This document shows positions 56,102 through 64,000 of a stretch of DNA of 64,000 nucleotides, piece after piece. The notes beneath the pieces were generated by a model. That model searched no databases and was not told the origin of the DNA. It saw only the letters and a list, made by a program, of their open reading frames with translations. The stretch's first letter is position 1. Each line of letters starts with the position of its first letter. Made by a program: the position numbers and the translations under genes. Origin of the DNA: Cunninghamia lanceolata (Eukaryota; Streptophyta; Pinopsida; Cupressales; Cupressaceae); the NCBI GenBank assembly GCA_027924645.1, contig BSBN01000293.1:6782501-6846500 (forward strand). The letters run 5' to 3'.

Positions 56102-57454
56102 GTGTCAATGGAGGCAGCTGCCTTGGGCAGCACCTCTGGGGCTGTGATGGTGGACGCCCCGTCCAACGGATGGAAACAAGCGGTAATAGGGGAACCGCTG
56201 GTGTCTTCTAAATGCATGGCGGGTATGCCTGTCCAGAAAGTTTCTGTAGATGGCATGGCTCTGGTTATTCTGGATGGTCTGGTTGAAGAAATTGTGGCAA
56301 ACATGGATCTTGCTCTGGTAGATAAATTATTTTCCTTTCGTCCCAATATTGAGATGGTCCATAAATGGGTTTCCTCTCGGTGGAGAGTTAAGGGTAGTGT
56401 TTCGGTCATTGCTATGGCAAGAGGAGTATTCCTGTTTAAATTTACCAGTAGGGAGGATATGATTGCTACTCTTGCTGGGGGACCCTAGCTTTATGGGTCG
56501 CACTCACTTGCTTTATGCCAATGGAAACCTGGGTTTGACCCTAGCTCGGATCTCAATAAATCTGCTCCTGTTTGGGTTCATTTACCTGGGTTTCCCTTAG
56601 AATTCTAGGATGAAAAGATTTTTTCTACTATTGGTAACTCTTTTGGCCAATTTGTTACTATGGACCATACTACCCGTACTCAATCCCGCTGTGTTTTTGC
56701 TCATTTTTGTGTCAATGTGGAGATAAACCGAACCCTTCCTGTGTCCATTGCGTTAATTTCCAAATATGGGGTATGGACTCAGCCAATCCTTTATGAAAAC
56801 GCCACCACCTTCTGTCAAATATGCAAGAAGAAGGGCCACATAATGACTCAATGTAAAACTAAGCCCACGGGTTGGCAGACTAAATCCCATAATGAGGTTG
56901 AGGACCACTCTCAAACAGCTGTTACCCCTAACCATCAGGGAATGGGGGGTAATGCGAAAAATGCTTTCCTAGAAGACCATCCTGAACAGGCTAAGGACAA
57001 GACAAGCCTGACAGCTGCGACCCATAAGGATACTGCTTTGTTGGAGGAGAATGCTGAACAGCTTCTGGAAATAGGTGGTCGGAATGAGGCTTTTGACACT
57101 ATTAGTCAGACGGTCCGACAGAATCCTTCTGGATGTGAGGAGGGTGAAATACAGGATCATTTGATCAATGAGGTTGTTGAAGATGATAAAGCCCTTGAAC
57201 TACAGGCTTCCTCTGCTATTCCCCTAGATGCTAATGACCTTGAGTCAACCAGGAACCCTGTGCGGGAAGTTGTTGATGCTGATCCTTCCCTGACAGTTGA
57301 CATTGGCCCCAGTGGTAGTGGGAATGATCCTGAAGGCTGGATTACCCCTAAGAGGAAGACTGTTGATGTGGGTACTGACTCAAAACAAAGGCGACCAACC
57401 CTTCGGGAAACTCGGCAAAGAGAGATTGCTAAGGAAATTGCTTCTGGTAAGTAG
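56102..57454 (+). pseudogene. LINE ORF1: DUF4283-like domain and CCHC zinc knuckle
   Basis: One frame (2) runs from ATG 56102 (or 56108) to TAG 57452, interrupted by TAG at 56486 and 56607, both where Trp (TGG) would fit the family. The N-terminal part with LVEEIVANMDLALVDKLF and MARGVFLFKFTSREDM is the DUF4283 fold of plant LINE ORF1. KSAPVWVHLPGFPLEF and IGNSFGQFVTMD follow the usual course. The zinc knuckle is CQICKKKGHIMTQC (about 56813-56854, CX2CX4HX4C). The rest is an acidic tail with a basic end (KRKTVDV..KQRRPTLRETRQREI). The product binds LINE RNA in known families. It ends 35 bp before the ORF2 ATG. Confidence 0.85.
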
Positions 57455-57489
57455 AAAATGCTGGAGGTCTCCTCCCTCAAACCTTTGAA

Positions 57490-60400
57490 ATGAGGATCTT
57501 ATCCTGGAATCTGAGGGGTTTCAATAGCCCTTCAAAATAGTTCGAGGTCAAAAACTGTATTTTGGATAACAAGTTAGACATTTTGCTTCTGCAGGAGGTC
57601 AAGATGACTGAGGAAAACTTTAAGAAAATTGCTGATTACATATGGCCTAAGGCCAAGTTTTGTATTAGTCCTGCTATTGGGCCTTCTGGTGAGATTGTTA
57701 CTATGTGGAATGGTATGAAATTTTAGGGCTCCCTTGTGGCTTCTGATAAGCATTTCCTGGTTACCAATTTCTCCTTACCATCTTTCAACTGGTATCTCAT
57801 CAATATTTATGCTCCTAACACCAGAGCTCACAGACAGTCTTTATGGATGGATTTGAGTAATACCCTGACCAAGGCTCCGCGTTCCAAATGCATGTTGGCT
57901 GGTGACTTCAATACTCCTTTGTATCCTTCTGAGAAATATGGTGGGAACCTTGGTTACTCTGACAGCATGTTTGATTTTGCTGAGTTTATTAATGATTGGG
58001 GACTACTTGATGTGGAGCTTCAAAATCAAATTTGTACCTGGTCCAACAGGAGACGTGGGGACCATTTGATCCAGGTTAAATTAGACAGGGTTCTTATCTC
58101 GAGTAATTGGGACACTCATCATAAGATGCAATTGTAGGCTTTTCCACGAACCATATCTGATCAGTGCCCTATTTTCCTCCATTGGCATGATTCATGTCAT
58201 CGGGGTCCTTTCCCTTTCAGATTTGAAGCCATGTGGATTAAGCATAAGGATTTCAGGCAACTGGTGACCCAATGGTGGCAAATTCCTATTCAAGGTACTC
58301 CTATGTTCAGATTAGCTAAGAAGCTGTTGAATATTAAACAGGAGGTTCGGGGATGGAATAGACTTAGTTTTGGTCATGTGTTTTGGCAGAAGAAATCTTT
58401 AGCTAGAAAACTTGAGGATATTCAGTAGCGGATTGCTCAAGGTGTTGTGTCTGAAGATACTTCTCAGTAAGAACATGACCTGATTTCGAAATAGAAGAAT
58501 CTTATGGGTCGTGAAGAGGTCTTTTGGAAGCAAAAATCTCGGGTTCAGTGGCTTAAGGAGGGAGATCACAATACTGCCTTTTTCCATATTTCTGCCATGA
58601 AATATAGGAAGGCTAACTCCATCACTAAACTGTGTTTGGACAATGGGGATGTTATCACTGAGGACAATGAGATTGGGGAACAAGCTGTGTTATTTTTTCA
58701 GAACTTATTGACTGAACCGGCCACTGGTGTTGATAATGACAGGGCTACTAAGCAGTTTATTGACAATATACCCTCTCTTATAACTGAGGACGACAATAGG
58801 GAAATACTAAGGCCTATTTCTAAGGAGGAGGTTCGTGCTGTTTTATTCTCTATGGGTTCTTTTAAAGCTCCGGGTTCGGATGGCTTCCCTCCTATTTTTT
58901 TCAGGAGTACTAGGATATTGTGGGGGCTGATCTCACTGCGGTGGTTTGGGATTTTTTTAAAATTGGTAAGCTCTTAAAGCAGCTCAATAACACCTTTCTT
59001 GTCCTTGTCCCTAAAAAGTTGAAACCTACCAATCTTTCTGATTTCTGACCTATCAGCTTGTGTAATACTGTCTATAAGCTTTGTACCAAAGTCCTTGTAA
59101 TGAGACTTCAACCTTTTCTTGACAAAATCATCTCTCCTTCTCAAAAAGGCTTCATTCCTGGGCGCCAAATTTTGGATGCTGTGATCTCACCCATGAAACT
59201 ATTCATTCCATGGAGAAGAGCAGACTGCCGTGTATGGCCCTTAAGTTGGATATCTCTAAAGCCTATGATAGGGTCTCTTGGGATTTTCTGTTTCAAGTTC
59301 TTAGAAAATTTGGGTTTAATGACAAAATTCATCTCCTCATTTGGACGGCTGTCTCTTCCGCCAAATTTTCTATATTGATTAATGGGATTCCTCAGGGTTT
59401 TTTCTCCTCCTCGCGCGGTCTCCGGCAGGGGGATCCCCTTTCTCCTTACTTGTTTATCATGATGGCTGAGGCTCTTGGGAGATTCATTCAATATAACGTG
59501 GTCTCTAAACACCTTGTGGGCATTAAACCTGCTTCCTCCCTTGCCCCTATGTCTGTGCAACAATTTGTTGATGATAGCCTTCTCTTTGGCACCTCTTCGG
59601 TGATTGAAGCTCGGAAATGGAAGAATATTTTAAACCTCTATGCCCTTGCTTCTGGGCAAAGCATTAATTTCCAAAAGAGTAATGTGTATTTTTTTAATAC
59701 TCCCACTTCTCTTCATCAAAAAATTATCCATATCCTTGATTGTGCTGAAGATGTTCTTCCTGCTATCTATCTGGGTCTTCCCTTTACGGTTAAAGAAGTT
59801 TCCCCAAATTTTTGGAATAGCCTTTTGGAAAGAACCCAATGGAAATTGATTGGTTGGAAGGGGAAAGTACTCAGCAGTGCTGGTAAGTTGCAGCTTCTTC
59901 GGGCTTCCTTGCAAGGTATTCCCACCTATTTCCTTTCTCTTTTCAAAATTCCTACTTCTTTTGCTGCTAAGTTGGAACAGATTCAACGAAAATTTTTATG
60001 GACAGGAGTTGAAGATAAACAATGTATGTCCCTGGTCAGCTGGGATAAAGTTTGTCTTCCTAAATCCCATGGAGGTCTTCATATCCGCAACATACGGAAT
60101 ATGAACAAAGCCCTGCTCTCCAAAATTAACTAGAATTTGATCCACCATCAGAAAGATTGGGGAGAAATCATTCAAGCCAAATATTTGCATGTCACTAATT
60201 GGTCTAACTTCCTCCAACAAGAAGGTCTTCCTAAGGGATCGGTCATTTGGAACAAAATGTTGCAATCTAGAAATCTACTCATGCAAGGGCTCCGATGGAA
60301 GCTGGGAAATGGCATGGGTATCAAGTTTTGGACTGATATTTGGCTAAAAGACAAGGCTCTCATCTCTCAGAGAGATATGGGTGCGATTGCTGGCATTGCT

Positions 60401-61691
60401 ACTCAGTTTTTTGGCCATAAGGTCAGTGATTATATATCCAACAATAATGGTCATAGGAGCTGGAGGAATTTGTTGGATCGCTGTCCCCATTGCCCCGACC
60501 TTGCTTCTAAAGCTCAGTTGGTTCAAAAGTTGATTCATGAAGTTAGAATTCCCCTCTTCCCTCATGAAGATGAGCAATTTTGGTGGCCGGATAAGAATGG
60601 CCGATTCTCTGTTAAGTCTGCCTATCACTTATTGGTCCCTGAGCTTCATCGAAAGGAGATATGGAGAAAAGTCTGGAATCACAAATTGATCCCAAAAATT
60701 AACATGTTCTGGTGGGCCTCTGTTCATAACAAAATTCTAACCCAAGATAATTTTGGTCAACAGATGTTGTCTATGCTATGAAAAGGAGGAAACGGTTTCT
60801 CATTTGTTTTTTCATTGTAACTTTGCTAAGGATATTTGGAGCCTTATCCTCAGCAATTTTGGTATTCAGTGGGCTTGCAACTCTGATATCCTGAAAGTTA
60901 TTAACAATTGGTATCCTCCCTTCTCCAATCCTTGGCTCATTGAGTTATGGAATCAGACTCTGTCGTGTTTGAGTTGGACTTTGTGGAAAGAGCGCAACCA
61001 TCGGATCTTTAGGGATACTGCACGAGAGGTCTCTCAGGTCTCTCATACTTTTATTAAGAATCTTGTGGAGAGTGTTACTTCGGCCCATATCCGCACTGCG
61101 GAGAAACCTCTGACTCCGGAGGAAGAAAAAATTGTGGTAAACTGGAAGGTTCTCAACCATATTCTGGCTTATAACAATACTAAACTGTTGCAGAGACTTC
61201 ACACTAAATGGCAGCCTCCAATTTCTAACTGGATGAAGCTCAATTTTGATGGGGCCTCTAAGCTTACTGGTACAGCTAGTGGGGGAGGGATCATCCGTGA
61301 TGATAAAGGGTGGATGTTTGCTGTCTATGTTGGAGGTCTGGGTTGTCACAGCAATAACTATGCTGAGGCTATGGCTCTTCTTTGGGGGCTTAAATTGGCC
61401 ATATCCCTTCGTATTCAGAGTTTGGAGATTCAGGGAGATTCTAAAATGGTCATTGATGCCATAACTAATAAATCAAATGTTGGTATTCAGTTGAAAGACA
61501 TTATCAGAGATATTCAGTTTCTCTTGTAGAGGTTTATTAATGTGAATATCTCACATATTTACCGTGAATGGCGTGGCTGACGCTTGTGCTGAACTCGGAC
61601 AGCATTATTCAAATTAGAGGGTTTGGCACCAATTTGATTACCTTCCTTTGAATATTAAGAATATTATTCTTAAAGACGTGGCTGGGTCTTG
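57490..61691 (+). pseudogene. LINE ORF2: AP endonuclease, reverse transcriptase, zf-RVT, RNase H
   Basis: It starts at ATG 57490 (MRILSWNLRGF). Endonuclease motifs: SWNLRGF, LLQEVK, NIYAPN, AGDFNT and ISDQCPI (His expected at the Q). RT: FKAPGSDGFPP (~58862), PISLCNTVYKL (59050), GFIPGRQILDA, LKLDISKAYDRVSW (59237-59280), INGIPQGF, GLRQGDPLSPYLF (59422-59460) and QFVDDSLLFG (59561-59590; FVDD for the usual Y/F-ADD). zf-RVT: WWPDKNGRFSVKSAYHLL (60583) and CCLCYEKEETVSHLFFHC (60766-60820). RNase H: LNFDGASKL (61240), NYAEAMALLWGLK (61357), IQGDSK (61431) and GVADACAELG (~61570). Frameshifts lie near 58895, 59190-59205, 60760 and 61565. Numerous stops fit CAG/CAA-to-stop changes. Inactive. Confidence 0.9.
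59210..60133 (+). pseudogene. Longest intact stretch of LINE ORF2 RT (fingers/palm/thumb)
   Basis: 307 codons open in frame 2 within ORF2, covering LDISKAYDRVSW, FVDD, YLGLPF, WKGKVLSSAGKLQLLRASLQ and the region before zf-RVT. Listed because it is the best query for assigning the LINE clade. Confidence 0.85.
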
Positions 61692-61981
61692 AGGAGGCTG
61701 ATGTGTTTGAAAGATAGCTCATACTTTCAGTTCCTTGGGAAGGGGCTGATGTGTCCCTTGAAGTATGCGTCCTTTTGTACTTTTCCTACTGTCAAATCTG
61801 CTCCTCTTTCTCATAAGGTGAGCAGATGGCTGGATCATCATGGCTTGTGCCGTGTAATTATGGTTAAGCATGGGATTGGTGTCTGTAAGGCCTCCCATTA
61901 TTATGAGATTGTGTGTGATGTTATTATCCACATTATCTGACTTGTTAATGATTGTAATTCTCCTGTTAAGACTATTGAGGA
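61692..61981 (+). other. Gap between ORF2 and ORF3 in LINE copy C
   Basis: No single open frame spans it. A frame-3 piece (61689-61940, KSAPLSHKVSRWLDHHGLC) may be a decayed ORF3 start, but nothing in copy A confirms this. Confidence 0.35.
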
Positions 61982-63395
61982 GTCTAGGGGTTTCTGTGGA
62001 ATGCGTTGTCATACCGCTATGGGGGGGCGACAGAATTAGAACTGAACCTGTCTCGCTGTGAATTTAGGGACAATTTGGTTGCTTGGCATTACTGCAAGGA
62101 GGGTGGGATTAGCCCCTATTTGGAGAGGCTTAATGGTTATAATGAAGCTCTTTCTGAACAGTTTGCACGGTGTTGGTAGAATCGATGGGTTTCGGTGGGT
62201 GGCATCAGATTTGAAGTTTCCAAAAGCGTAATAGCTATGGCTACCGGTATGTCTACCCAGGGCTTGAAGCTGCAACACAAAACTAAAATTGCAGACCTCT
62301 CCAGCCAGCAACTATTCCTCAGAGATGGTGAAGAATTGGTCCCTTACCAGGGTGGTTTTGACAGAGCCAAGCTGCCAGAGCCATGGGATGCTATTTGTTT
62401 CATCCTCATGAAATACTTTACCCTCGAGGGCTGCTTTACCAGGTTTTATAATTACCATCTCCCCCTGTTAAATCATTTCTGTCGAAATGCTAAAATTAGT
62501 TTTCCATTTTGTTTGCATTCTTCCCTGGAGTTTTCTATCCTTAGGGTTCGGGTGAAACTGGCTAAAAACCCTGCTCTGAAGCCTATCCCTCTCCACCAGG
62601 GCCTTATTCTCTGTTTGTATAATCATCATCTTGCCCTTGAGCCCTCTAAATCCATTTCTGCCACTAGTGGGGACGGCAAGCCCTCCTCTAATCTTAAGGA
62701 TATTCCTGATGTTGATGAACCTAGGCCCTCCCCTGTTCCTATCAAAACTACTTCAGATTGCACTCCTATGGCTAATCCTGTCGATTCCCCGGGCCCGACT
62801 GTTTCTAAGAAGGGTAAAAAAGTGGAAGATTACTGGTGAAATGGGTACTGAGAAGATAGTGGTTGGGACCCCTAAAACCCTTGGTAAGACCTCGGTGGGA
62901 CAGCAAAGGGATTCCTCTGTGAAGAAGGTGTGTGGGGAGGGGTTTTCTTCTATAGTTTGGCGGTCTGGGCGTATTGCTGGCAGGCTGGCTCCCTCTGCCA
63001 AGTTCATCGACTATTCTGAGAGCGGCTCGGATGAATCCACCCGGGGGGAGGACGACAGGGATGTGGAGGTTCAGGATATTTCAGGTGATGATGAAGACAA
63101 GCAGGAAACGCATGATACAGGGGAGGAAACTGCTGACTCTACTGGCCATGCTGACAAAGCAGGCGATATGTTTGTGGAAGAAGCCGAGGATGCTATGGAG
63201 ACTGATGATGGTCCGGGGGCTGATCTTGCTGGTCTGTGGGTCTGCATTGCGAAGTTGGAATGGGTTCTCTCCATTGTGCTCAGGACCTCTATTCTCCTCA
63301 ACCTCTCTGTGCTGAAGAATTTGGGGGTTACTGTCAATACTGATAGTGATGATTTGGCTAAAAAAGTAGATGCTATTATTAACTCTATGGTCTAA
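61982..63395 (+). pseudogene. LINE ORF3: conserved extra protein downstream of RNase H (copy C)
   Basis: Frame 2 from about 61982 (GFLWNALSYRYGGATELEL) to ~62835, with a TAG at 62177, then frame 3 to the TAA at 63393. Motifs matching copy A in order: GGISPYLERLNGYNEAL, EQFARCW, VGGIRFEVSKSVIAMATGMS, WDAICFILMKYFTLEG, YHLPLLNHF and ISFPFCLHSSLEFSI. Motifs matching copy B: GPTVSKKGKK, VVGTPKTLGKTSVGQ, GFSSIVWRSGRIAGRL, KFIDYSESGSDESTRGED, MFVEEAEDAMET and LRTSILLNLSVLKNLGVTV. Total about 460 residues: globular N-terminus, Ser/Pro linker, basic patch, acidic region and helical end. Known plant L1 LINEs normally end at RNase H, so this is additional. Function unknown. Confidence 0.75.
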
Positions 63396-63613
63396 TAAGG
63401 AGAGCTGTGGTCTCCTCTGTCTTTGTTATTTTACTGTTGATACTTTGTTACTCTATTTTTTGGCTTTAGTTTTAGTGGTTAGTTTTGCTGGTTTTGCTGG
63501 CATTATGTACTGGTGGTATATGCTGTTTCTGATGTAAGGCTCTGTTTTGTCTTCAGGCCTTTCTATTTTTGTTAAGGGTTCGGCCCCTTGTTTAGCTGCC
63601 TTATTTAATAAAA
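63396..63613 (+). other. 3' UTR and terminus of LINE copy C
   Basis: It parallels 18335-18552 of copy B: 'taaggagag' after the stop, a T-rich middle, then 'taagggttcggccccttg' and 'ttatttaataaaaaa'. Copy A has the similar GGGTTTTGGGCCCCTT near its end. A conserved 3' end suggests recognition by the RT. Confidence 0.75.
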
Positions 63614-63620
63614 AACAATC

Positions 63621-64000
63621 ACTTCCTACCTGTATTTAGCACGGGAATCAAATTGTGTTCATCAAAAGTGTCATATCAAACATTCCATGTACAAAATAAT
63701 TACTTAAATTTGATGGCCGTATGGTCATATTTAGCCATTTTAGCCATTTTTCTTGGGAGATTTTGGATAGACCGCCTAAAATTTTACAATATTGCAGTAT
63801 ATTATAATTTATGATCTAATTTTTAAGATAAAATATATCTTAAAACTTGAAGGGCAACTTGGAATCAATATTTGTTTAAAAAAAATTGTTTGAAAGACAC
63901 AATCAACCATCAAATTTAGGGCGAACAAAATTATTTTCGAGATATTCATGTGCATGGTTCTCATCGACTAAACCTAGAATTTGATGATCTATCGACCATT
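63621..64000. other. No gene recognised
   Basis: A/T-rich flank beyond the LINE; no ORF or element end. Confidence 0.5.

Larger units (their letters stand above)
56045..63613 (+). mobile_element. LINE copy C, near full-length L1-clade element with ORF1, ORF2 and ORF3
   Basis: Contiguous same-strand ORFs: ORF1 (DUF4283-like plus zinc knuckle), ORF2 (endonuclease, RT, zf-RVT, RNase H), a gap, then ORF3, a 3' UTR, and the terminus 'taagggttcggccccttg..ttatttaataaaaaa'. The element starts near 'tcgcggctttctatggttgc'. A 7-bp repeat AACAATC at 56038-56044 and 63614-63620 may be a short target duplication, but this is weak. Many nonsense codons and at least four frameshifts show that it is inactive. 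Copies A and B in this window belong to the same or a related family. Confidence 0.85.

Overview
The window reads as nuclear DNA of a seed plant with a large, transposon-rich genome. A conifer or other gymnosperm is my inference from low gene density, old nested LTR elements, plant L1-type LINEs and plant-type genes; nothing here fixes the species. In 64 kb I find one intact host gene, an intronless nepenthesin-type aspartic protease (54400-55734, + strand). Almost everything else that can be identified is mobile-element sequence in various stages of decay. Long A/T-rich stretches hold nothing I can name.

Layout. 1-1812: 3' part of a Ty1/copia-type element that carries, in one reading frame, a piece of the host splicing/transcription cofactor SKIP (SNW1), followed by a polypurine tract and the 3' LTR. 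3737-6253 (minus): 5'-truncated LINE with a 17-bp target duplication. 6395-7490: first copy of a dispersed repeat (called R1 here). 7.5-17 kb: gene-free, A/T-rich, with degenerate local duplications. 17625-18552: second truncated LINE (plus) with an 11-bp target duplication. 19.3-19.9 kb: Ty3/gypsy gag remnant. 20521-26914: complete but non-autonomous LTR retrotransposon (LTRs of about 1.85 kb, 5-bp target duplication) inserted inside R1 copy 2. 28-31 kb: short tandem repeats and hairpin arrays. 31.2-42.1 kb (minus): broken gypsy element, split by a non-autonomous copia-type element (about 33753-41168). 42-49 kb: mostly unassigned. 49.0-50.1 kb: probable solo gypsy LTR. 50.7-55.7 kb: the protease gene, preceded by a second, truncated copy of its own promoter and first codons; between the two lie a roughly 132-bp-period tandem array and R1 copy 3. 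About 56.0-63.6 kb: a near full-length LINE with ORF1, ORF2 (endonuclease, RT, RNase H) and an extra 3' ORF.

The most interesting signal is a third open reading frame downstream of the RNase H domain of the LINEs. It is shared by the long copy and both truncated copies. The two truncated copies have clear target duplications, and all three end in a similar 3' terminus, so the frame travels with the LINE. Its product has a globular domain with recurring motifs, then an acidic linker and a C-terminal helical/coiled-coil segment. The second is the SKIP fragment placed between copia coding sequence and the copia 3' LTR, which looks like retrotransposon capture of a gene.

Decay is dominated by C-to-T type change. 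Most in-frame stops in the element ORFs fit CAG/CAA/CGA-to-stop or TGG-to-TAG, and the sampled LTR differences are all transitions. This fits old, heavily methylated elements. Alignments and boundaries were made by eye; percent identities were not computed except where small counts are stated.
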